44,112 nucleotides of DNA from VBCK01 sp035939615 (GTDB taxonomy: Bacteria > Pseudomonadota > Gammaproteobacteria > Burkholderiales > Burkholderiaceae_F). The position numbers were made by a program, and so were the translations under genes. Below the pieces are notes generated by a model, which was given only the letters and a program-made list of their open reading frames with translations, was not told the origin of the DNA and made no database searches. Positions 8,440 to 15,834 of the stretch are shown in pieces. The stretch's first letter is position 1, and the number at the start of each line of letters is the position of its first letter. The stretch lies in the NCBI GenBank assembly GCA_035939615.1, contig DASZFP010000033.1, forward strand, positions 1 to 44,112, given 5' to 3'.

Positions 8440-9048
8440 ATGAAGTCCGACGATCGGCGACGCCTGCTGCTGTGGTCGGCAGCGGCCGCGGTGGCCGCGA
8501 CCGGGGCGCCCTGGCGTGCCGCACAGGCCGTGCAGAGCGCCGGCAGCGGCCTGCTGAAGTGGCCGCGGCAGCTCTGGATCACCCGGCCCGAAGCGCAGGA
8601 ATCGGTGCGCGTCACCTACTGGGCCGACGGGGCGTTGCAGCCGGACGGCTACCGGTCCATCAATCGGATCTATCGCGACCTGCACGCCGGCCTGGAGCGG
8701 CCGATCGCGCTGCCTCTGCTGGATCTGAACTGGTTGATGGGGTGCATGGTCGCGCAGGGTGGGTCGCCGCGTCCGATGGTGCTGCTGTCCGGCTTTCGGA
8801 CCGCGCAGACCAATCGGCGGGTCGGCGGCGTCGAGCCGAGCGTTCACTTCGACGGCCAGGCAGACGACTATATCTACGCCGGTCTGTCGTTCCAGGACAA
8901 CCTGCGGCTGGCGCGCCGCTTCCAGATAGGCGGCCTGGGCATTTATCCCGATCGCGGCTCGCTGCACAAGGACCTGGGCCGGCCGCGCACCTGGGTCGAA
9001 TACGGGCGCACCGGGTCGGGCCGCCTGCTCGATCACGCCCGCCATTGA
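8440..9048 (+). CDS. Tat-exported DUF882 (YcbK-like, M15-type) protein
   Basis: A 202-aa protein with a twin-arginine-type signal (DDRRRLLLW, then a hydrophobic Ala-rich stretch to about residue 30). The mature domain has the DUF882/peptidase M15 signature: SGFRTAQTN, then the H-F-D-G-Q-A-D-D zinc-type segment, and near the end LHKDLGRPRTW, which keeps the H-X-D pair. Family members are periplasmic and thought to act on murein. The start was set at ATG 8440, which places the RR motif at the N-terminus; an upstream ATG at 8383 would bury it. It is the first gene of a 3-gene run followed at 17 bp by an 87-aa exported protein. Confidence 0.85.
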   Translation: MKSDDRRRLLLWSAAAAVAATGAPWRAAQAVQSAGSGLLKWPRQLWITRPEAQESVRVTYWADGALQPDGYRSINRIYRDLHAGLERPIALPLLDLNWLMGCMVAQGGSPRPMVLLSGFRTAQTNRRVGGVEPSVHFDGQADDYIYAGLSFQDNLRLARRFQIGGLGIYPDRGSLHKDLGRPRTWVEYGRTGSGRLLDHARH

Positions 9049-9065
9049 CGAGGAGCGCCCCACCG

Positions 9066-9329
9066 ATGCGACTGACGCGCCTGACATTCTTCATGCTCTT
9101 GATGGCGGTGGCCGCCAGCGTGCTGCAGTCATTTCCCAGCGCGCCTTCGGATCGAGCGGCCGTCGTCTGCAGGCCCGTGCTGTTTCTGACCACGGTCGCG
9201 GCCGAAGTGTCCTCGTCGATCAACGATTCCGGCCGCATCGGCCCGCTCCGGCAGCCTTGGCACGACAACGCCCATCGGGCCTGCCTGCGGATCGCCGAGC
9301 GCGTCTTCATCGCTGCCGCCGAATCCTGA
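9066..9329 (+). CDS. Small exported protein of unknown function, 87 aa
   Basis: ATG 9066 is preceded at good spacing by AGGAG (9051-9055). Residues 1-26 form a basic N-terminus plus a hydrophobic segment typical of a signal peptide or single membrane anchor. The remaining 60 residues include two Cys (35 and 73) that could form a disulfide in the periplasm. No known family recognised. It lies 17 bp after the DUF882 gene and ends 8 bp before the earliest start of the pseudo-ATPase gene, so the three are probably co-transcribed. Confidence 0.55.
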   Translation: MRLTRLTFFMLLMAVAASVLQSFPSAPSDRAAVVCRPVLFLTTVAAEVSSSINDSGRIGPLRQPWHDNAHRACLRIAERVFIAAAES

Positions 9330-9337
9330 AAGACCGG

Positions 9338-10231
9338 TTGGTTCGACCGCCGACGTCACCCGTGGTCGATTCGGACCCGTCGCTGCCGGCGCTCGATCAG
9401 ATCGGATACGAAGCGGCCGACCTGGAAGCGATCCGCCATGCGATCCACGCGCCCGACGGCCTGGTGCTGGTCGTCGGCCCAGCCGGCTGCGGCCGCAGCA
9501 CGGCGTTGTACGCGATGCTGGGCGAGCTTGACCCGCTGCAGCGGACCATCTGGACCATCGAGTCGACCTTCCTGCGGCCGGTTCCCCGATGGCGGCAGGT
9601 GCAGGTTGCGCCGCCTCGCAACCAGCGCGGCGAGCGACGCTATGAACGGTCGTTCTGCCAGACCCTGCGCTGTGCAGGCGGTGCGATCCTGGTGGAGAAC
9701 ATCGCAACCGCGAAAATGGCGCAGCTTGCGATACAGGCTGCCCAGGCCACCCATCTCGTGCTGTCGACGATGTCTCTGGGCCGGGCCGCCAGCGTCATCG
9801 CAGAACTGCGGCGCTTGCGGGTGACTGCCTCCCAGGCGATCGATGGACTGTCGCTGGTGATCGGGCAGCGGCTGATCGGCCGCCTGTGCCCGGCCTGCTC
9901 GATCGCGGACGATCGCGAGGCGGTGCGACGCGCGCTGGCCGCTGCCATGAACACCTGGCTCGCCGGCCGCGCAGTGCATCCCCGCCGAGCCGCATCGTCC
10001 GGTTGCGAGGTCTGCCGGCACGGCGGCTACCAGGGCAGCGTGCTCGCCTACGAGCTGATCGAAATCGACAGCCGGGCGCGCAGCGTGATGGCCTCGAGCA
10101 TCGATCCGGTCGAGCTGGAGCGGGCGCTGCTGGCCGACGGCCGCTCGATCTGGGACCGCGGACTGAAGCAGGTGGCCGACGGATTGACCTCGCTCGACGC
10201 CCTGCAGGCGGCGGTCAGACAATCGCGCTAG
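9338..10231 (+). CDS. Degenerate GspE/PilB-like pseudo-ATPase
   Basis: About 297 aa (start TTG 9338; GTG 9362 also possible). The fold of the C-terminal domain of type II secretion/type IV pilus assembly ATPases is recognisable. It also keeps the tetracysteine zinc site of the PilB/GspE class (CPAC about residue 185, CEVC about 225) with the following GYQGSVLAYELIEI segment. Every catalytic element is altered. Walker A reads GPAGCGRST, with Arg for the essential Lys. The Asp box reads TIESTFL instead of TIEDPVE. Walker B reads ILVENI instead of a GE-containing motif. The His box HLVLST lacks the LHT continuation. The N-terminal domain is also very short. Inference: a structural or regulatory partner, not an ATPase, possibly of the intact PilT-like protein encoded next. 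Confidence 0.7.
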   Translation: MVRPPTSPVVDSDPSLPALDQIGYEAADLEAIRHAIHAPDGLVLVVGPAGCGRSTALYAMLGELDPLQRTIWTIESTFLRPVPRWRQVQVAPPRNQRGERRYERSFCQTLRCAGGAILVENIATAKMAQLAIQAAQATHLVLSTMSLGRAASVIAELRRLRVTASQAIDGLSLVIGQRLIGRLCPACSIADDREAVRRALAAAMNTWLAGRAVHPRRAASSGCEVCRHGGYQGSVLAYELIEIDSRARSVMASSIDPVELERALLADGRSIWDRGLKQVADGLTSLDALQAAVRQSR

Positions 10232-10363
10232 GCGCGCTGGATGAGGGATTCACCCGCTATATGGGGCCGGAACGAACCCCCCGACACGCGGCAGGCTAGC
10301 CCGCCGAGCCCTATCCGGCTTACGATCCGCAAAGGCCGTACCAAGTGTCTGGAAGGGCGCCGG

Positions 10364-11488
10364 ATGCGCTTGTTTGACCTGTTGATCCACGTGGCCGAAG
10401 AACGTGACTTCGCGGTCAGCGACATTCATATCGACTGCGGCGTGCCGCCGGCGCTGCGGCTGCCGGACGGGCTGCGCAGCGTGCGCGGGTACGAAACCGG
10501 CGTAAAGTCCTCCGACATCGAGGACCTTCTGCGCGACCTGGGCCTGGATGCTCAGGATATCTTGGCGCGGGTTGCGGCCGGCGGCGGACAGACGCGGCTG
10601 TCGGTCACCTCGATCCAGGGTGTCGCGTTCCGGCTTGCGATCACCCGCTTCGGCGGGCTGACCGCCAGCGGTCGCGGGGGCCTGTTCAGCCTGGCATTGC
10701 GCCGCCTGCGGCCCACCGCCCCCAGCTTTGCCGAGCTGGGCCTGCCCGAGGAGCTCGGTGAGCTCACCGTGCTGAAACGGGGGCTGGTCCTGATCACGGG
10801 GGAAACCGGGGCCGGCAAATCGACGACCCTGGCGGCGCTGATCGAGCACTTGAACAGCCACTCCAACCTGCGCATCGTCACGATCGAGGAGCCGGTCGAG
10901 TACCGCTTCGAATCGCGCCGCTCCCTGATCCAGCAGCGCGAAGTCGGGTTCGACGTGCCGAGCTTCGAGCTGGCGGTCGAGCACACGCTGCAGCAGGACC
11001 CGGATGTGATCGTGATCGGCGAGATCCGCAACCTGGCCACGCTGCAGGCCGCGTTTCGTGCCGCCAGCTCGGGCCACCTGGTCTACGCCACGCTGCACAC
11101 CAGCTCGGCCGCCAAGACGCTGCAACGGATCCAGGACCTGTATCCGATCGAATTCCGGCACCAGGCGCTCAGCGATACGGCGGCCTTCCTGGCGGCCGTG
11201 ATCAGCCAGACGCTGCTGCCCAGTCACGACGGCAAACGGCGTCACCTGGCGCACGAGATCATGAGCGTCACGCCGAAGCTGCGCGCCATGATCCGCGACG
11301 GCAAGTGGTTGCAGATTCGCGGCGAAATCGACCGGCGCGCGCCGCTGTCGCATCTGCTGAACCATTCGCTGGCCGCTCTGGTGGCCGCCGGCCAGGTCGA
11401 TCAGGACGTCGCCCGCGCCTCCTCCGAGGACCCGGCTGACCTGGAATCGCGCATCGCCGACCTGACCACCGCCGACGAGCGGCACTGA
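10364..11488 (+). CDS. PilT-like type IV pilus retraction ATPase, orphan
   Basis: A 374-aa ATPase of the PilT/PilU group. The N-terminal domain contains SDIHID. The motifs are complete: Walker A GETGAGKST (about residue 146), Asp box TIEEPVEYRFE, Walker B VIVIGEIRN (about 217) and His box HLVYATLHTSS (about 239). ATG 10364 follows GGAAGG (10351-10356); upstream codons in the same frame are not homologous. Unlike canonical pilT-pilU, it is not beside yggS or other pil genes but behind a PilB-like pseudo-ATPase, separated by 132 bp. The C-terminal extension after about residue 330 differs from PilT. Role inferred: an accessory motor for a pilus or secretion-like assembly. Confidence 0.85.
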   Translation: MRLFDLLIHVAEERDFAVSDIHIDCGVPPALRLPDGLRSVRGYETGVKSSDIEDLLRDLGLDAQDILARVAAGGGQTRLSVTSIQGVAFRLAITRFGGLTASGRGGLFSLALRRLRPTAPSFAELGLPEELGELTVLKRGLVLITGETGAGKSTTLAALIEHLNSHSNLRIVTIEEPVEYRFESRRSLIQQREVGFDVPSFELAVEHTLQQDPDVIVIGEIRNLATLQAAFRAASSGHLVYATLHTSSAAKTLQRIQDLYPIEFRHQALSDTAAFLAAVISQTLLPSHDGKRRHLAHEIMSVTPKLRAMIRDGKWLQIRGEIDRRAPLSHLLNHSLAALVAAGQVDQDVARASSEDPADLESRIADLTTADERH

Positions 11489-11495
11489 ACCCGCC

Positions 11496-11942
11496 TCAAT
11501 AGGTCTTGTACGGCAGGAACTTGCCGGACATCGAGATGGCGACGCGGTCTCCGGCGGGGTCGGCCTCGCGCCGCAGATCCATCTTGAAGTCGATGGCGCT
11601 CATGATGCCGTCGCCGAACTCTTCGTGGATCAGTTCCTTGAACGTGGTGCCGTACACGTTCACGATCTCGTAGAAGCGGTAAATCAACGGATCGACCGGC
11701 ACGGCGGTGGGCAGACTCCCCTTGCTGGGAACGATCGTCAGCCATCGCTTCTCTTCGGCACTGAGCCCGAAGATCTCCGCGACGATGTCGGCCTGTTTGG
11801 AGTTCAACGTCATCTGGCCCAGGCAGGCCGCGGTGACCCACTCCTTGCTCAAACCCACCCTGCGCGCCACATCGGACCACTTCAGGGCCTTGCTGACCTT
11901 GGTCGCAATGATCTTCTCGGTGACCTCCAGACGGTTCGTCAC
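11496..11942 (-). CDS. cynS: Cyanate hydratase (cyanase)
   Basis: A 148-aa protein of normal family length. The N-terminal helical domain includes LSKEWVTAACLGQM. The C-terminal catalytic region YRFYEIVNVYGTTFKELI contains the family's active-site Arg and Glu, and the SAIDF segment carries the Ser. The enzyme converts cyanate and bicarbonate to CO2 and carbamate, giving detoxification and ammonia. It starts at GTG 11942 after AGGA. It stands alone: no cynR, cynT or cyanate ABC transporter gene is adjacent. It converges with the PilT-like gene, leaving only 7 bp between the stops. Confidence 0.96.
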   Translation of the reverse strand: MTNRLEVTEKIIATKVSKALKWSDVARRVGLSKEWVTAACLGQMTLNSKQADIVAEIFGLSAEEKRWLTIVPSKGSLPTAVPVDPLIYRFYEIVNVYGTTFKELIHEEFGDGIMSAIDFKMDLRREADPAGDRVAISMSGKFLPYKTY

Positions 11943-11963
11943 GTGTCCTCCCTCGCCCGTGTG

Positions 11964-12104
11964 TCAAGGAACGATGTCCTCGTACGGTCCCATTTTTTCA
12001 TGGGCCGCGTCGGTCGCCTCGAGAAATTGCATACCCCGTTTGAGCGTGTCGTACTCCGAGGCCGCGTTTCGTCTGAAATGGTGGGCGAAGAAACTTGTCC
12101 CGAT
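11964..12104 (-). pseudogene. Possible C-terminal remnant of a gene upstream of cynS
   Basis: On the minus strand a 46-codon open stretch ends in TGA 21 bp before the cynS start. Its peptide (for example EYDTLKRGMQFLEATD and HEKMGPYEDIVP) has an ordinary protein-like composition, unlike typical shadow frames. The same frame upstream is broken by stops at 12105-12107 and again near 12129. No start or ribosome-binding site is convincing. It may be the eroded 3' end of a gene once co-transcribed with cynS. I do not recognise the family. Confidence 0.25.
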
Positions 12105-12223
12105 TCAGGCTGCCAAAATCTCAGTCGATTACGGCATGCCCCGCTTCGGTGCAGCGGCCATCCGGTTGTCGAATTTGGTGGCGCCCGTTCGACTAAGGAT
12201 GAAGGCGAAGACGGGAGCCGAAA

Positions 12224-12391
12224 ATGCAAGTTGCCGTGGGCACGGTAGGGTTGCTGCGCGAATTCGTGCAGAAGCTCGGCCCTTATGTGATGCTGGAAAT
12301 ACTGCTGCCCGGCGGCACGCTGGTCGCACTGCTGCTGTTCCTGTATCGGCGCCGCAAAGCGGCCGGCGTCACCCTGCACTGGGGGCGCTAA
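12224..12391 (+). CDS. Small single-pass membrane protein, 55 aa
   Basis: ATG 12224 follows GGGAG (12213-12217) at suitable spacing. The peptide has an amphipathic N-terminus (LLREFVQKLGPYVM), then a hydrophobic helix about residues 22-42 starting EILLPGGTLVALLL, a YRRRK stop-transfer cluster and a short tail ending HWGR. The positive-inside pattern suggests a C-in membrane protein. Short proteins with an LLPGGTL-type segment occur in betaproteobacteria as uncharacterised proteins, to my knowledge. It is convergent with the DUF493 gene and 281 bp from cynS. Confidence 0.6.
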   Translation: MQVAVGTVGLLREFVQKLGPYVMLEILLPGGTLVALLLFLYRRRKAAGVTLHWGR

Positions 12392-12410
12392 CGCGGCGAT
12401 CCCGGGTGGA

Positions 12411-12677
12411 TCAGAGGACCACGCGCACCATCGGGTGCCGCGTCAGCTCCAGGTAGAGCGCGTCGAGCTGGCCGCGGGAGCGCGCCACGATGGTCGCACT
12501 GATCGAAAGATATTTGCCGGCGCGCGATTCTCGAACCTGGATCGAAGTGACGTCGAAATCCGGCGCGTGCGTGCGCAGCACCTGGGCGATGGCCGCCTCG
12601 AAGCCCGCCTGGTTCAGGCCGACGATCTTGATCGGAAAGTCGGTCGGATACTTGATCAGACTTTCCGGTTCGGCCAT
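12411..12677 (-). CDS. ybeD: DUF493 (YbeD-like) protein
   Basis: An 88-aa ACT-like ferredoxin-fold protein. The N-terminus SLIKYPTDFPIKIVG and the C-terminal ELTRHPMVRVVL are typical of the DUF493/YbeD family, which is commonly encoded just before lipB. ATG 12677 was preferred because homologues begin close to this point and GGGTGAG precedes it; ATG 12695 would add six residues. It is last in the operon VanZ-ferredoxin-hydrolase-aminotransferase-DUF493. The normal neighbour lipB is displaced by about 4 kb. The molecular role is unknown; a regulatory link to lipoate metabolism is only suggested by synteny. Confidence 0.9.
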   Translation of the reverse strand: MAEPESLIKYPTDFPIKIVGLNQAGFEAAIAQVLRTHAPDFDVTSIQVRESRAGKYLSISATIVARSRGQLDALYLELTRHPMVRVVL

Positions 12678-12715
12678 TGGCTCACCCGGCGGCATGGTGC
12701 CGCGCCCTGCCGATG

Positions 12716-13570
12716 CTACAGCGCATCGATGGCAGCGTCGTATCCGCGCCGCATCTGGCGGTAAATCGGGCCCGGGCGGCCGCTGCCGACCGGCCGGCCA
12801 TCGAGCTCGACGATCGGCAGCACCTCGCGCGTGGCCGCGCTCAGCATCAGCTCATCGGCACTGCGCACCTCGTCCATCGAGATCGATCGGACCTCGAACG
12901 GGATCAGGGCCCGCTCGCACAGCTCCTGGATGAAGCCGTAGCGGATGCCCTCCAGGATCAGGTTGTCGCGCGGGGGCGCCAGCACGCCGCTGTCCTTGAC
13001 CACCCAGACATTGCTGGCAGAGCCCTCGGTCAGGCGTCCGTCGCGGTGCTGGATCACCTCGTCCAGGCCCCGATCGGCCGCCTGCTGCCTGGCCAGCACG
13101 GCGCCCAGCAGCGATGTCGACTTGATGTCGCACCGCAGCCAGCGCAGGTCCGGCACCGAGACGGCGCGCAGCCCACGTTCCCGCTGGTCGGCGCCAGGCC
13201 GGTTCAGCGGTGAGGCCATCGCGAAGACGGTGGGCATGACGTTGGCGGGAAATGCGAAATCGCGCTTGGCCACGCCGCGCGTGACCTGCAGGTAAACGGT
13301 CAGATCCTGCGGCGCCGCCGATTCGATCAGGCGCTCGATGATGGTGCGCCACTGGTCGCGTCGGAACGGATGGTCGATCCGTACCGCCGCCAGGCTGCGC
13401 TGCAGCCGATCCAGATGCTGCTCCAGCCGGAACGGGCGCTTGCGGTAGGCCGGCACCACTTCGTAGACGCCGTCACCGAAGATGAAACCGCGGTCCAGAA
13501 CGGGGATGCGGGCGCTGGCCAGCGGCAGATAGTCCCCATTCAGGTAGCACAGGCTGTCGTCGGGATTCAT
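12716..13570 (-). CDS. dat: Class IV PLP aminotransferase (D-alanine aminotransferase type)
   Basis: A 284-aa fold-type IV enzyme. The PLP Lys is in RCDIKSTSLL (Lys150). The Glu segment DGRLTEGSASNVWVV and the N-terminal VLDRGFIFGDGVYEVVP are typical of D-amino-acid transaminases and related branched-chain or aminodeoxychorismate enzymes. Position beside DUF493 and lip genes favours the D-amino-acid aminotransferase assignment, which would supply D-Glu/D-Ala. The start ATG 13570 overlaps the hydrolase stop by 4 bp. The long open frame upstream to 13804 is a shadow of the hydrolase gene. Exact substrate specificity cannot be read from the sequence. Confidence 0.88.
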   Translation of the reverse strand: MNPDDSLCYLNGDYLPLASARIPVLDRGFIFGDGVYEVVPAYRKRPFRLEQHLDRLQRSLAAVRIDHPFRRDQWRTIIERLIESAAPQDLTVYLQVTRGVAKRDFAFPANVMPTVFAMASPLNRPGADQRERGLRAVSVPDLRWLRCDIKSTSLLGAVLARQQAADRGLDEVIQHRDGRLTEGSASNVWVVKDSGVLAPPRDNLILEGIRYGFIQELCERALIPFEVRSISMDEVRSADELMLSAATREVLPIVELDGRPVGSGRPGPIYRQMRRGYDAAIDAL

Positions 13571-14250
13571 CGAACTCCCCAATGGTTCGATCCGGCCGAC
13601 TCCGCCTCGGCGCCGAGCACGTGGCGAGTCACCAGTTGCTTCAGGATTGGCAGGCGCCGGTGAAAGAAATGGTCGGTGGCGGGAATCACGACCACCGGAA
13701 TCTCGCAACCTGCGGCCCAGGCGAACACATCGGCCAGCGGAATCGTCTCGTCCTGCTCGCCGTGGATCACCAGCGTGCCGGCAGCGGCCGCCGGCATCGC
13801 CCACTTGCCGGCTGCCGCCCCGATCAGCACCAGGTGCCGGGGTGCGGTGCCGCGGCCTTGCAGGGTAGCGGCCGCCTGCGCGACCACGAAGCTGCCAAAC
13901 GAGAATCCGGCCAGCGCGAGCGGCAGCGGCGCGTCCGACTTGACGCCCGCCAGATCGGGGATCGTCTCGATCAGGTGCATCAGATCGTCGAGCTCACCGC
14001 GGCCCTCGTCGTGCTGCCCCTCGGTGGCGCCGACCCCGCGAAAATTGGATCGTACGGCCAGCCAGCCCAGAGCGCAGAAAGCCCGTGCCAGGGTCGAGAC
14101 GACCTTGTTGTCCAGGCTGCCGCCGAATAGCGGGTGCGGATGCGCGATGTGCGCAATACCGGCCGGCGCCGCCGCCTGCGGCCAGTCCAGTGCCACCTCG
14201 ATCCGGCCGACCGGGCCGGGCACCAGGCGCAGCTCCGTACGCACGGTCAC
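13567..14250 (-). CDS. Alpha/beta hydrolase
   Basis: A 227-aa single-domain hydrolase. The nucleophile elbow AGFSFGSF (G-X-S-X-G), the acid in HGEQDETIPL and the catalytic His in PATDHFFHRR are all present in order, along with HPHPLFGGS near the oxyanion side. It resembles short serine esterases often annotated as alpha/beta hydrolase or dienelactone-hydrolase-like. The start was chosen at GTG 14250, which overlaps the ferredoxin stop (GTGA); the open frame further upstream lies inside the ferredoxin gene. Coupled to the aminotransferase gene by an ATGA overlap. Substrate unknown. Confidence 0.85.
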   Translation of the reverse strand: MTVRTELRLVPGPVGRIEVALDWPQAAAPAGIAHIAHPHPLFGGSLDNKVVSTLARAFCALGWLAVRSNFRGVGATEGQHDEGRGELDDLMHLIETIPDLAGVKSDAPLPLALAGFSFGSFVVAQAAATLQGRGTAPRHLVLIGAAAGKWAMPAAAAGTLVIHGEQDETIPLADVFAWAAGCEIPVVVIPATDHFFHRRLPILKQLVTRHVLGAEAESAGSNHWGVR

Positions 14251-14558
14251 GGCAGCCGGAGCCGCTCGACGATCTGTCCGTTGACCAGGTGCGAATCGAT
14301 GATCTCGTCGATGTCTTTTTCGTCGACGTACGTGTACCAGATTGCTTCCGGATACACGACCAGGCAGGGGCCCAGATCGCATCGATCCAGGCAACCGGCG
14401 CGATTGACGCGCACTCCGCCGGGGCCGGCCCGGCGCAAGGCCTTGATCTTGTCCTTGGCATAGGCCTGCATGGCGGCCGCGCCGCCGTTGCCGCAGCAGA
14501 CCTGGCCCGGGTCGCGCTGGTTGACGCAGAAGAAGAGGTGATGTTTGAAGTAGCTCAT
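14247..14558 (-). CDS. Thioredoxin-like [2Fe-2S] ferredoxin
   Basis: A 103-aa protein starting MSYFKHHLFFCVNQR. Four Cys fit the thioredoxin-like ferredoxin pattern: one in FFCVNQ, one in the following CCGNGG, then AGCLDRC with a further Cys in LGPC. It is probably a small electron carrier in the cytoplasm. Start ATG 14558 lies 19 bp after the VanZ stop. GTGA overlap with the downstream hydrolase. Partner enzymes are not indicated. Confidence 0.9.
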   Translation of the reverse strand: MSYFKHHLFFCVNQRDPGQVCCGNGGAAAMQAYAKDKIKALRRAGPGGVRVNRAGCLDRCDLGPCLVVYPEAIWYTYVDEKDIDEIIDSHLVNGQIVERLRLP

Positions 14559-14577
14559 TGGAAAGTGGCGGTCCCGC

Positions 14578-15735
14578 TCAGGTGCGCCGCGCCGGTGTCC
14601 GTCGCCGCGGCAGGCCGTCGTACGCCTGCCACACCAGCATCGCATAGGGCCAGGCCATCGACAGCCATGCCGCCACGGCACTGACATGTCGCAGTTTGCC
14701 AGGGTCCCACTGCTCGATCCATAAGGTGTGATACGGATTAGCCGGCACGAGATTTACGACGGCGATCAGCGTGCACAGGCAGATCAAGGATACTCGCGAT
14801 AGCAGCACCGCCCGACCGTTATGGGCCGCCACGATCAGGCAGGCGCCCCCCAGCGCCAGTCCGCTTAACGCACCCGGCGTAACCCACACGAGCGCATAGG
14901 GGCCGCCGAATTCCAGCCCGTAGGCAAGCGCCTTGGAGCCGAGCGCCGCAATGCACAAGGCGGCCAGCAGCGGGTGGTGTGGCGCGCTCGGGCGCAGTGT
15001 CGAAACCAGGGCCAGGCCGGCCGCGAGCAGTCCGCAGAACGTGACGACACCTTCGGCCAGCATGAATTCGACCGGACCGAATCCGGCCCATGCGGCGATG
15101 ACGGGCTGCGCACCGGACAACGCGGGCATGGCCGTCGGCAGAGATTCCAGGCCGGCCCGGCCGTTGCCGAACAGCATGGGGCCCGGATCGATTTGCGCAA
15201 TCGGCCACAGGGCCAGCAATACCAGGGCCGGGGCCGCATCGCGCCGGAACCAGCGGGATCCAACGTGCCCGGGCGCACCGCGGTCCAGCAGCGCGTGAAC
15301 GAACGGCGCTGCCACGCCCGCCCCCAGCAACGTGCCCAGCCCGTTGGTCAGCAGGTCAACGCTGGAAGCCACGCGCGACGGCAGGTATGTCTGCAATGCC
15401 TCCATGCCGGCCGACAGCGCGATCCCCAGGGCCGTCATGGCGGCGGCCGCCCTGAAGCCGCGCCAGCGCGGGTACAACGCCAGCATGCCCAGGCTGCCCA
15501 AGGGCATGTAGGCGAGCACGTTGACGACGACGTCGAACAGCGTGAGGTGGCGCGGCCAGGGGGCGACCAGGTAAGCCAACGCGCCGACCCCGGTGTCGCG
15601 CCACCCGGTCCACGGCGTGAGGCTTCCGTACACGATGAGCCCGGCGCAAGCGGCCAGGGCCCAGCGGGCCAGGCGCGAAGGCTGCGCTGACGGGGCCGAT
15701 GCGCCTGACGAGCTCAACTCGGGATCGAGCTTCAT
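14578..15735 (-). CDS. VanZ-like multi-pass membrane protein
   Basis: A 385-aa integral membrane protein. The N-terminal half (about residues 25-150) has the VanZ pattern: YGSLTPWTGW, then DVVVNVLAYMPLGSLGM, then GMEALQTYLPSRVASSVDLLTNGLG. About six further hydrophobic helices follow. The start was taken as ATG 15735; the frame stays open upstream to 16755 only as antisense of birA. First gene of the operon leading to dat and DUF493. Role unknown; similarity to the teicoplanin-resistance protein does not by itself imply resistance. Confidence 0.85.
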   Translation of the reverse strand: MKLDPELSSSGASAPSAQPSRLARWALAACAGLIVYGSLTPWTGWRDTGVGALAYLVAPWPRHLTLFDVVVNVLAYMPLGSLGMLALYPRWRGFRAAAAMTALGIALSAGMEALQTYLPSRVASSVDLLTNGLGTLLGAGVAAPFVHALLDRGAPGHVGSRWFRRDAAPALVLLALWPIAQIDPGPMLFGNGRAGLESLPTAMPALSGAQPVIAAWAGFGPVEFMLAEGVVTFCGLLAAGLALVSTLRPSAPHHPLLAALCIAALGSKALAYGLEFGGPYALVWVTPGALSGLALGGACLIVAAHNGRAVLLSRVSLICLCTLIAVVNLVPANPYHTLWIEQWDPGKLRHVSAVAAWLSMAWPYAMLVWQAYDGLPRRRTPARRT

Positions 15736-15834
15736 CGTGCCGATTGTCGGATCGATGCCGACCGGGCCGCAAGCGCTTCGGTGGTACAGTCGCCGCGCGT
15801 TCGCGCTGATCAGGGTCAGATTGCCTCCGGGCCG

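Noticed and set aside
11963..11968. TTGACA-like box on the minus strand upstream of cynS
   Set aside because: Too close to the GTG start (about 20 bp) and no -10 element fits between them.
11707..12456. 249-aa plus-strand frame over cynS and its upstream region
   Set aside because: It is antisense to cynS and then overlaps the 55-aa gene and DUF493 out of frame; no start signal and no family resemblance.
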